Below are positions 23,490 to 30,907 of a stretch of 64,000 nt of DNA, in pieces (the first letter of the stretch is position 1; every line of letters begins with the position of its first letter). The notes under the pieces were generated by a model. It was given only the letters and a program-made list of their open reading frames with translations, was not told the DNA's origin and ran no database searches. Origin of the DNA: Streptomyces sp. NBC_00568. GTDB lineage: Bacteria; Actinomycetota; Actinomycetes; Streptomycetales; Streptomycetaceae. The stretch is from the NCBI RefSeq assembly GCF_026341855.1, contig NZ_JAPENW010000001.1:496001-560000 (forward strand), given 5' to 3'. The translations under genes were made by a program, and so were the position numbers.

Positions 23490-25064
23490 TTGGGACACGG
23501 TCGCAATCCCCTGCGCACAACCGCCGTCGGTGCCGTCTCCGCGACACTCATCGCCGCCGCAGGCCTGGGCCTGGCCCCCGCCGCCCAGGCCGCGGGCGGC
23601 ACGAGCGGCGTCCGCTTCGTCGACATCTCCGGAGACGGCGGCACGACCCTCAAGGGCAATGTCGTCACCCCCGCGGGAGCCGACGGCACCCGCGCCTACC
23701 CGCTCATCGTGCTGCCCACAAGCTGGGGCCTGCCCCAGGTCGAGTATCTGGCGCAAGCCCAGAAGCTCGCGAACTCCGGCTATGTGGTGGTCAGTTACAA
23801 CGTCCGCGGCTTCTGGCAGTCGGGCGGCGAGATCGAGGTCGCGGGGCCGCGCGACACGGCCGACGTGTCCAAGGTGATCGACTGGGCGCTCGCGAACACT
23901 CCCGCCGATCCACGCAAGGTCGGCGTGGCGGGCATGTCCTACGGCGCCGGAATCAGCCTGCTCGCCGCCGCGCACGACAAGCGCATCAAGGCGGTCGCGG
24001 CACTGAGCGGCTGGGCGGACCTGACCGAGTCGATCTACTCCGGCCGTACCGAGCACGTACAGGCGGCCGCCCTGCTGAACGGCGTCGGGCACATCACCGG
24101 CCGTCCCAGCGCCGAGACCCAGCAGGTGTTCAAGGACTTCTTCGCCTCGAACCTGTCGAAGGAGCAGGATCTGATCGACTGGGGGAAGAAACGTTCCCCC
24201 TCGACCTACGTCGACCAGATCAACAAGAACGGCGCCGCCGTCTTCATGGCCAACACCTGGGGCGACACGATCTTCTCGCCCAACCAGTACGCCACGTTCT
24301 ACGAGGAGCTGACCGGACCCAAGCGGCTTGAGTTCCGCCCCGGCGACCACGCCACCGCCGAGCTGACCGGCCTGTTCGGGCTCCCCAACGACGTGTGGAC
24401 CGACACCGGCCGCTGGTTCGACCGCTATCTGGCGGGCGAGGACAACGGGATCGACCGCGAACAGCCGGTCCAGCTCAAGTCCCGCTCCACAGGCGGCTAC
24501 GAGGGCTATCCCGACTGGAAGTCGATCGGCGCGACCACGAGGAAGATCGCCCTCGGGGGCACCACCAGGATCCACACGAACGTCGACTCGGGCGCGGACG
24601 GCGGGGTCATCTTCCTGTCCAGCATCCTCGACCAGCTCACGCGGATCCCGCCGGTCGCCTCGATCCCGCTGCTGCCGCGCTACTGGGCGGCGGTGTGGCA
24701 GTCGGAGAAGTACACGAGCGCCCAGCACATCCGCGGCACCGCCCGGTTGCACACGACGGTCACCGGTACCAAGGAGAGCGGCACCCTCGTCGCCTACCTC
24801 TACGACGTGGGCCCGCTCGGCCTCGGCAAGCTGGTCAGCAACGCGCCGTACACCTTCCACGGGCAGACGCCCGGAAAGCCGTTCGGTGTGGACCTGAAGT
24901 TGTTCTCCACGGCCTACGACGTCCCGGCAGGGCATCGTCTCGCCCTGGTGGTCGACACGGTCGACCCGCTCTACATCGAGCACAACCCGTCCGGCGCGCA
25001 GCTGACCTTCTCCTCGCCCGAGCACGACCCGTCCTACGTGTCGGTGCCCCTGCGCGAACAGTGA
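23490..25064 (+). CDS. Secreted CocE/X-Pro dipeptidyl-peptidase-like alpha/beta hydrolase
   Basis: A 524-residue exported serine hydrolase of the S15/CocE group. A signal peptide ends near APAAQAAGG. The catalytic domain has SYNVRGFWQSGGE, the nucleophile Ser150 in VAGMSYGAGIS, an Asp in FMANTWGDTIFSPNQ and a His in FRPGDHATAELTG. From about residue 350 a jelly-roll domain follows (GTARLHTTVTGTKESGTLVAYLYDV). The start is set at TTG 23490 because GAGGAG (23477-23482) is ideally spaced for it; a GTG at 23475 has no ribosome site. It probably acts outside the cell on peptides or esters; the substrate is unknown. Confidence 0.88.
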   Translation: MGHGRNPLRTTAVGAVSATLIAAAGLGLAPAAQAAGGTSGVRFVDISGDGGTTLKGNVVTPAGADGTRAYPLIVLPTSWGLPQVEYLAQAQKLANSGYVVVSYNVRGFWQSGGEIEVAGPRDTADVSKVIDWALANTPADPRKVGVAGMSYGAGISLLAAAHDKRIKAVAALSGWADLTESIYSGRTEHVQAAALLNGVGHITGRPSAETQQVFKDFFASNLSKEQDLIDWGKKRSPSTYVDQINKNGAAVFMANTWGDTIFSPNQYATFYEELTGPKRLEFRPGDHATAELTGLFGLPNDVWTDTGRWFDRYLAGEDNGIDREQPVQLKSRSTGGYEGYPDWKSIGATTRKIALGGTTRIHTNVDSGADGGVIFLSSILDQLTRIPPVASIPLLPRYWAAVWQSEKYTSAQHIRGTARLHTTVTGTKESGTLVAYLYDVGPLGLGKLVSNAPYTFHGQTPGKPFGVDLKLFSTAYDVPAGHRLALVVDTVDPLYIEHNPSGAQLTFSSPEHDPSYVSVPLREQ

Positions 25065-25112
25065 TCTCCGGCTGCCGCCGGCCGGGCCTGGCCCTGTGAG
25101 CTGCTGCTCCCC

Positions 25113-25706
25113 CTACGGTGTCGGGGCTGTGGGGGGAACCCCACCAGGCAGCAGCGTCCCTGGTTCGGCCGGAGCCACCACGGCCTCGGTCTCGGGACTG
25201 CGCCGCTCCCACCGGGACGCCCGCGGGGCGGACCAGGAGAACAACACGCACATCCCGTTGCAGATCGGCGAGATCACCGTCACCACGGGGATGAACGGCA
25301 AATCGTAGTCGAGGTTCGCCGCGATCAGCTTCCCGGTGGGAAGGAACTCTTCGTAGGTGAAGGGCGCGGACCGTTGCCACGCCGTCATGGCCAGGAGGTT
25401 CACGGCCAGTACGGGCTCCGACGGCGGGTTCCCGACGGTGAGGATCGGCGCATCGCCACCGCTCGGGACACGACGACCGTACGGCTGGGCCTCCTTGGCG
25501 CGGGCGATGAGGCGTGCGCGACGGCACGCCCGCTTCGGGGTGCACGCCATCAGGTGCCGAATCCCTTGCGTGGCAGGGCAGTCGGGAACCTGTTCGGGGA
25601 CGGGCCCCCGGGCGGGCGGACGGTCCGGCGCGCCGCCCGCGGTGGCCGCGGCGAGCCGTGCGGTGAGCGCTCGCGGGCGCGCGGACACACGTGTGGTACG
25701 GATCAT
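25113..25706 (-). CDS. Orphan hypothetical protein downstream of the ABC ATPase
   Basis: A 197-residue frame from ATG 25704-25706 with GGGGAG nine bases upstream, 16 bp after the ATPase stop. Its codons carry the expected G/C third positions, which supports coding. I recognise no family. The first 90 residues are Arg/Pro-rich and low in complexity. The middle (VLAVNLLAMTAWQRSAPFTY, then LPTGKLIAANLDYDLPF) looks globular. One hydrophobic stretch, FIPVVTVISPICNGMCVLF, could span the membrane. In a complete glutamate-type operon a binding protein and permeases would be expected at this position. Confidence 0.5.
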   Translation of the reverse strand: MIRTTRVSARPRALTARLAAATAGGAPDRPPARGPVPEQVPDCPATQGIRHLMACTPKRACRRARLIARAKEAQPYGRRVPSGGDAPILTVGNPPSEPVLAVNLLAMTAWQRSAPFTYEEFLPTGKLIAANLDYDLPFIPVVTVISPICNGMCVLFSWSAPRASRWERRSPETEAVVAPAEPGTLLPGGVPPTAPTP

Positions 25707-25722
25707 GCGGAGCGCTCCCCGC

Positions 25723-26466
25723 TCAGTGCTTGAGGATCTTGGAGAGGAAATCCTTGGCGCGGTCGCTGCGCGGATTGACGAAGAACTCCTCCGGGGTGCG
25801 GTCCTCGATGATGCGGCCGTCCGACATGAAGACGACACGGTTGGCGGCGGAGCGCGCGAAGCCCATCTCGTGCGTGACGACGACCATGGTCATGCCGTCG
25901 CGCGCGAGTTGCTGCATCACCTCCAGGACTTCATTGATCATCTCGGGGTCGAGCGCCGAGGTCGGTTCGTCGAACAGCATCACCTTGGGGTCCATGGCGA
26001 GCGCGCGGGCGATGGCCACACGCTGCTGCTGTCCGCCGGAGAGCTGAGCCGGGTACTTCGGGGCCTGGGAGGCGAGGCCCACCCGGTCCAGGAGTTCCCG
26101 CGAGCGCTTGTCGGCCTCCTCCTTCTTGCGGCCGCGGACCTTCGTCTGGCCGAGCGAGACGTTCTGCAGGACCGTCTTGTGCGCGAAGAGGTTGAAGGAC
26201 TGGAACACCATCCCCACTTCGGCGCGGAGCCGCGCGAGGGCCTTGCCCTCGTCCGGGAGCAGCTGCCCGTCGAGCTTGATCGTCCCCGACTCGATGGGCT
26301 CGAGCCGGTTGATCGCCCTGCACAGCGTCGATTTACCGGACCCGGACGGGCCGATGATCACGACCACCTCCCCCTTGGCAACGGTGAGGTTGATGTCCTG
26401 CAGAACATGCAGCTCCCCGAAGTGCTTGTTGACGTCGTGCAGCTCGATCAACGGATCGACGGCCAT
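25723..26466 (-). CDS. Polar amino-acid ABC transporter ATPase (GluA/GlnQ type)
   Basis: A 247-residue ATP-binding subunit: Walker A at residues 39-47 (GPSGSGKST), Q-loop ([16 protein letters not shown]), signature LSGGQQQR, Walker [13 protein letters not shown] and switch His in VVTHEMGFA. It is closest in pattern to GluA/GlnQ. The start is ATG 26464-26466 behind AGGACCGGG; a GTG 15 bp upstream is also open. No solute-binding protein or permease gene lies beside it, which is unusual for this family. It may serve a transporter encoded elsewhere or be the remnant of a lost operon. Confidence 0.92.
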   Translation of the reverse strand: MAVDPLIELHDVNKHFGELHVLQDINLTVAKGEVVVIIGPSGSGKSTLCRAINRLEPIESGTIKLDGQLLPDEGKALARLRAEVGMVFQSFNLFAHKTVLQNVSLGQTKVRGRKKEEADKRSRELLDRVGLASQAPKYPAQLSGGQQQRVAIARALAMDPKVMLFDEPTSALDPEMINEVLEVMQQLARDGMTMVVVTHEMGFARSAANRVVFMSDGRIIEDRTPEEFFVNPRSDRAKDFLSKILKH

Positions 26467-26625
26467 CCCGGTCCTGCCCACTCTCGGCTGTGTCGGTCAG
26501 CGCAAACTATCTACGCGAATCAGTACTTAACGGGCGACACGCACGCAGGGGAATTAACCGTATTTGAGGCTGCATGACGAGCAGATCGCGACACTCCGGC
26601 CCTCCCCCGGATGCCTCCCGGGCCC

Positions 26626-27066
26626 CTAGGCCTCCGCAGCCTCGGCGTACATCTGGGACAGCTCGGGGACGCCCTGTACGGCCCAGTCGAGTCCGGCCTC
26701 GACCACCGGGATCTCGCGGCCCGAGGCCAGACGGACCGCCGGGCTGCCTCCGGGCCAGACATGCCAGGCGGCGCCCGGCACCGTGCGCACCACGACCGTG
26801 CCGAGGTAGAGGCCGGCGTCATTGCCGAGCCAGGGCAGCGCTTCGGGATCCTCGCGCCACAACGGCAGGAGCTGGTCGAGGGCCGCCAACGAGGCCGGGG
26901 TGTCATCCAGTTCGAGGCCGACGGCCGCGGCGTGGGAGCGGAGCAGTTCACATTCCGAGAGCAGCTCGGCGACCCCCTCCGGATCGTCCTCGAAGGCGGC
27001 GGCGAGGGCCTGGTCCCGTCGTACCGGATGCCGCTTGCGCCACTTGTCCAAGAAGGGGATGTTCAT
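26626..27066 (-). CDS. DUF6278-like protein
   Basis: A 146-residue cytoplasmic protein (MNIPFLDKWRKRHPVRRDQA). It is acidic, mainly helical in the first half and beta-rich at the end (YLGTVVVRTVPGAAWHVWPGG, PAVRLASGREIPVVEAGLDW). It resembles the actinobacterial family DUF6278, which has no known function; this assignment is from memory. The start at ATG 27064-27066 is followed upstream by a 343-bp region shared with the divergent TrmO-like gene. Confidence 0.75.
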   Translation of the reverse strand: MNIPFLDKWRKRHPVRRDQALAAAFEDDPEGVAELLSECELLRSHAAAVGLELDDTPASLAALDQLLPLWREDPEALPWLGNDAGLYLGTVVVRTVPGAAWHVWPGGSPAVRLASGREIPVVEAGLDWAVQGVPELSQMYAEAAEA

Positions 27067-27409
27067 GACCGGCCTCTCCGTGGGTGCGATCGCCGAAGCT
27101 CCGCGTTCCCGGCATTTGACACGAATGTATCTTGCGGCAGTTGATCACGGAATCGGGGGAATCGCGCCGCCCGTCAAACCGCGGCCCGGACCTCCCTCAG
27201 GTCTTCCCCGGCCGGGCGAGGCACACCCTTGCCGGGGGTGCACCTCGTCCAGAGGGTTCAACGCGGCATGATCTCCATGCGTGTTGGCTTTCGCGCTTCG
27301 CCGGCCGTACAGCGCGCCGCGGAAAGGGAGTTGCCCGTACGGAACGCCGTGCGGTCGGTCGACGAGGGCGCCGGGGACCGCCCCGGCGGGCGACGGCGGA
27401 GGGACGGAC
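27067..27409. other. Divergent intergenic region, 343 bp
   Basis: It separates the DUF6278 and TrmO-like genes. A TTGACA at 27116-27121 could be a plus-strand -35 box, but no good -10 follows at 16-18 bp. A TACATT on the minus strand near 27125-27130 may serve the DUF6278 gene. I see no credible coding sequence or structured RNA here. Confidence 0.4.
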
Positions 27410-27721
27410 ATGACCGGGGAAGCGATCACGGACCTGGTGACGATCGCCCGTGTGCACAACGAGCGGCGCGAACTCGTCGACGGCGACTGGGGCGAGGTGG
27501 CCTCCGTCATCCGGCTGGACTCCGGGCGGTTCACGGCCGCCGCGCTGCTCTCCAAGACGGACGGTCTCGATCTTCACGTGGTCGGGCTGGACGCCGTCGA
27601 CGGCACTCCGGTGCTCGGCATCAAGCCGTATCTGCGGGAGTTCGGGCGGCGCGCGGCGGTGGTCCAGCCGGAGTGGGCGGACGAACTGATTCGCCGGTAC
27701 TACCGAACTCCGGCCGGGTGA
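27410..27721 (+). CDS. Shortened TrmO/TsaA-like protein
   Basis: A 103-residue protein from ATG 27410 with GGAGGG six bases upstream. Its C-terminal part, GLDLHVVGLDAVDGTPVLGIKPYLREFG, matches the end of TrmO (tRNA t6A37 N6-methyltransferase) domains. Its start, TIARVHNERRELVDGDWGEV and then IRLDSGRFTAAAL, resembles their beginning. About 50-60 residues expected between AALL and GLDLHV are absent, including the usual FSH segment and the RPNPIG-like motif that bind the methyl donor. The codon pattern and ribosome site are intact, so it is either a genuine mini-family or a deletion derivative. Methyltransferase activity is unlikely. Confidence 0.7.
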   Translation: MTGEAITDLVTIARVHNERRELVDGDWGEVASVIRLDSGRFTAAALLSKTDGLDLHVVGLDAVDGTPVLGIKPYLREFGRRAAVVQPEWADELIRRYYRTPAG

Positions 27722-27850
27722 GGAATGGCTTCCGATCGCGAAGATCCGTGGAGTCCGGACATCACCCGACCACGCCGTGGCGCGGACGCGGCCACGCCGG
27801 GCGCGGACGGGACGGGGAGGGGACGGGTCGGGGCGCGGACGGGTCGGGGC

Positions 27851-28630
27851 CTAGACGTCCAGGTCCACGACGACCGGCGCGTGGTCCGAGGCGCCCTTGC
27901 CCTTGCGTTCCTCGCGGTCGACGTACGCGTCCTTGACCGCCGTCGAGAACGCTTCGTTGCCGTAGACGAGGTCGATGCGCATACCGCGGTTCTTCGGGAA
28001 GCAGAGCTGGCGGTAGTCCCAGTAGGTGTACGGGTGCTCGTACTTGAGGGGACGCGGGACCACGTCCGTCAGGCCCGTCTCGCGCAGGGCGGCCAGCGCG
28101 GCGCGCTCGGCCGGCGTGACATGGGTCAGGCCCTCGAACGCCGCCACGTCGTAGACGTCGTCGTCCGTCGGAGCCACGTTGTAGTCGCCCATCACGGCGA
28201 AGGGCCGGCTGCCCGCCGCGTCACCCGCGACCGCGGCGCGCAGGGCCTCGAACCACTGGAGCTTGTACGCGTAGTGGGCGTGGTCCACCTCGCGGCCGTT
28301 CGGCACGTACACCGACCAGACACGGACCGGGCCGCAGGTCGCGGAGACGGCCCGGGGCTCCTCCACGCCCTCGTACCCGGGGTCGCCGGGGAGGCCCTTG
28401 ACCACGTCCTCCAGGCCGACGCGCGAGATCACCGCCACGCCGTTCCACCGGCCCGTGGCGTGCACGGCGGACTCGTAGCCCAGCTCGCGCAACTGTTCGA
28501 CCGGGAACTGCTCGGCGGCGACCTTGGCCTCCTGGAGGCACAGCACGTCCGTGCCGCTGCTCTCCAGCCAGGCCAGCAGCCTCGGGAGACGGGCGGTGAT
28601 CGAGTTCACGTTCCAGGTGGCGATGCGCAT
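27851..28630 (-). CDS. xthA: Exodeoxyribonuclease III
   Basis: A 259-residue AP endonuclease/3'-phosphatase of base-excision repair. Active-site residues of the family are visible: Asn7 (ATWNVNS), Glu34 (CLQEAK), Tyr in VYVPNG, Asp and Asn in MGDYNVAP, the RIDLVY strand and the Asp-His pair in GASDHAPV. The length and start (ATG 28628-28630) are standard. It converges on the TrmO-like gene. Confidence 0.96.
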   Translation of the reverse strand: MRIATWNVNSITARLPRLLAWLESSGTDVLCLQEAKVAAEQFPVEQLRELGYESAVHATGRWNGVAVISRVGLEDVVKGLPGDPGYEGVEEPRAVSATCGPVRVWSVYVPNGREVDHAHYAYKLQWFEALRAAVAGDAAGSRPFAVMGDYNVAPTDDDVYDVAAFEGLTHVTPAERAALAALRETGLTDVVPRPLKYEHPYTYWDYRQLCFPKNRGMRIDLVYGNEAFSTAVKDAYVDREERKGKGASDHAPVVVDLDV

Positions 28631-28730
28631 GCCTCACAACCTACCGGGCGGGTACGACAACGGGTCCGCCGGAGACACCCGGGCGCCGCGAGGACAGCGC
28701 GGGAGAGGTGCCGGTTCGCACACGGCCGTC

Positions 28731-29366
28731 TCAGACCTCCGCCGACGCCCCCGGAGCGAGCCGCAGGTGCTCGGAGCCGCCGAGGGCGCCGATCTGGCGG
28801 TCGTAGATCGGCCGGGCCAGGTCCGTGAGCAGGGCGTCGTGGATGTCGTACGCGCGTTGCGGCTTGACCTCGCGGACGTACTCGATCACCTCGGAGATCT
28901 TGTTCCACGGGGCCATCACCGGGAGCATCAGCGTCTCGACCGGCCGGTCGGGAACGGTGAGGGCGTCGCCGGGGTGGAAGACGCGGCCGCCGTCGACGAG
29001 ATAGCCGACGTTGGTGATGCGGGGGATGTCCGGGTGGATCACGGCGTGCAGCTCGCCGTGCACCTGGACGTCGAAACCGGCGGCGGTGAACGTGTCGCCG
29101 TGGCCGACGGTGTGCACCCGGCCGGGGAAGGCGGCGGAGACCTTCTCCGCCACCGACCGCAGCGTCCAGATCTCGGCCGCCGGGTTCGCCTCCATGGCCG
29201 CCCGCAGCCGCTCCTCGTCGAAGTGGTCCGGGTGCTCGTGCGTGACGAGAAGGACGTCCGCGCCCAGAGCGGCGTCCGTCTCGCTGAAACCGCCGGGATC
29301 GATGACGAGCGTCCGCCCGTCCTTCTCGAGACGGACGCAGGCGTGCGACTTCTTCGTGAGCTTCAT
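28731..29366 (-). CDS. MBL-fold metallo-hydrolase
   Basis: A 211-residue beta-lactamase-fold hydrolase with the metal motif HEHPDH (His43, His45, Asp47, His48), a later metal His in HAVIHPDIP, and FHPGDAL supplying the bridging Asp. It resembles UPF0173/UlaG-type enzymes (KSHACVRLEKDGRTLVIDPG, then VMAPWNKISEV). No signal peptide. It lies between xthA and pcaDC on the same strand with gaps of 100 and 60 bp; joint transcription is possible but nothing links the functions. Confidence 0.9.
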   Translation of the reverse strand: MKLTKKSHACVRLEKDGRTLVIDPGGFSETDAALGADVLLVTHEHPDHFDEERLRAAMEANPAAEIWTLRSVAEKVSAAFPGRVHTVGHGDTFTAAGFDVQVHGELHAVIHPDIPRITNVGYLVDGGRVFHPGDALTVPDRPVETLMLPVMAPWNKISEVIEYVREVKPQRAYDIHDALLTDLARPIYDRQIGALGGSEHLRLAPGASAEV

Positions 29367-29426
29367 GGGTCCATCCTGCCCCCGCGCCCATGCGGAGGTA
29401 GGACTCCCGCGGACCTCACCGCCCGC

Positions 29427-30722
29427 TCACTCCTCGGGTGTCGTCTCCTCACGGATGACCTGCTGCGCCACCTTGAACGCGCTGTTCGCGGCCGGCACAC
29501 CGCAGTAGACGGCCGTCTGGAGCAGGACTTCCTTGATCTCCACGGGGGTCAGACCGTTGCGCAGGGCGGCGCGGGTGTGGAAGGCCAGCTCGTCGAGGTG
29601 GCCGCCCGCGACCAGGGCGGTGAGCGTGACACAGCTGCGCGAGCGCCGGTCGAGCCCGGGCCGGTCCCAGATCTCACCCCACGCGTACCGCGTGACGAAC
29701 TCCTGGAAGTCCCCGGAGAACTCGTCCGCCGAGGCCAGCGCCCGGTCGACGTGCGCGTCTCCCAGCACCTCGCGCCGCACCTTGATCCCGGCGTCGTAGG
29801 GATCGGGCCGCCCCATGACCTCGGGCGCTACGACGGCCGGGGCGATCTCGGCGAAGGGCCCGGCCTGCGGCGGAACGACCGCGAGGGACTGCGCCGGCGC
29901 GACCTGGACCGCCATCTGACCGGTGGACGAGTCGAAGGCGGGCTGCCAGGCCGTGGAGAAGTGCCGTACGAGCAGATCCGTGACGGCCGCCGGTTGCTCC
30001 ACGGGAACCAGGTGCGAGGCGCCGGGCACGACCGCGAGCCGGGCATCCGGTATTCCGGCGACCAGGGTCCGCGCCTCCGCGGGCCCGGTGACCTGGTCGT
30101 CGGAGCCGACCAGGACGAGCGTGGGCACACCGACCATGCCCAGTTCGGCCCGCACGTCGAAGGCGGCGAGCGCCTCGCAGGCCGCGATGTAGCAGCCGGG
30201 GTCGGTGGTGCGCACCATCTGCACGGCCCACTCGGTGATCGCGGGCTGGGCCGCCACGAAGCCGCTCGTGAACCAGCGTTCGGGCGAGGTACGGGCGATC
30301 GGGTCGAGCCCGTTCGATCGCACGATCACCCCGCGCTGCCGGAACTCGTCGGCCGTGCCGAAGCGGGGCGAGGCGGCGATCAGCGCCAGGGAGGCGATCC
30401 GCTCCGGACAGCGCAGCGCCAGCTCGATCCCGAGGGCCCCGCTGAACGCGCAGCCCGCGTAACCGAAACGCCCGACACCGAGCTGGTCGAGCGTGGCAAG
30501 CAGCCGCCCGGCCAGTTCGGACACCGATCCGGCCGGATACGCGGGGGCCCCGCCGTGTCCCGGCAGGTCGAAGCGGAAGACCCGCCAGCTCTTCGCGAGC
30601 TCCGGGACCTGCCTGTCCCACATGTGCCAGGTGGTGCCGAGCGAGGGTCCGAGTATGAGGACGGGGGCGTCTTCCGGGCCGTCGATGCGGTACTGAAGGG
30701 CAGGGGTCTTCGTCTCACTCAC
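29427..30722 (-). CDS. pcaDC: Fused 3-oxoadipate enol-lactonase / 4-carboxymuconolactone decarboxylase
   Basis: A 431-residue bifunctional enzyme of protocatechuate breakdown. Residues 1-260 are an alpha/beta hydrolase (PcaD; GPSLGTTWHMWDRQVPEL, FDLPGHGGAP, GSDDQVTGP, and His in PGASHLVPVEQP). A Pro/Ala linker (265-300) joins it to a decarboxylase domain (305-425: VTLTALVAGGHLDELAFHT, NGLTPVEIKEVLLQTAVY). At the nucleophile elbow the sequence is YAGCAFSGALG (88-98), where PcaD normally has G-x-S-x-G-G. Aligned on the GA following, the Ser position holds Ala92, with Cys91 and Ser94 on either side. No other pca genes are adjacent. Confidence 0.9.
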   Translation of the reverse strand: MSETKTPALQYRIDGPEDAPVLILGPSLGTTWHMWDRQVPELAKSWRVFRFDLPGHGGAPAYPAGSVSELAGRLLATLDQLGVGRFGYAGCAFSGALGIELALRCPERIASLALIAASPRFGTADEFRQRGVIVRSNGLDPIARTSPERWFTSGFVAAQPAITEWAVQMVRTTDPGCYIAACEALAAFDVRAELGMVGVPTLVLVGSDDQVTGPAEARTLVAGIPDARLAVVPGASHLVPVEQPAAVTDLLVRHFSTAWQPAFDSSTGQMAVQVAPAQSLAVVPPQAGPFAEIAPAVVAPEVMGRPDPYDAGIKVRREVLGDAHVDRALASADEFSGDFQEFVTRYAWGEIWDRPGLDRRSRSCVTLTALVAGGHLDELAFHTRAALRNGLTPVEIKEVLLQTAVYCGVPAANSAFKVAQQVIREETTPEE

Positions 30723-30841
30723 CGCCCCACGCTAACTTCCGCCCCTGTCCGGGAGGAAATGGGGCCCATTCGTCCACGGCGCCCACACGGGTCCGCCACA
30801 TGCGTCCAAGCCCTGGTCGGAGCACGCGTGGCGGGTCCGAC

Positions 30842-30888
30842 GGACCGACTCTGACCGGCTCGGACCGAGTTGGACCGAATTGGACCGA
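30842..30888. repeat. GGACCGA repeats in exact 10-bp phase
   Basis: GGACCGA occurs at 30842, 30862, 30872 and 30882; the last three form a 10-bp tandem repeat (YGGACCGARY). It lies between the SWIM protein stop and the pcaDC start, just past the end of the SWIM gene. One-per-helical-turn phasing could suit a bound protein, or it may be simple slippage. Confidence 0.5.
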
Positions 30889-30907
30889 CCCGGGAATCCG
30901 GTCCGCG

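Noticed and set aside
26467..26625. T-box or riboswitch upstream of the amino-acid ABC ATPase
   Set aside because: The leader is short, with no recognisable conserved core or alternative hairpins.
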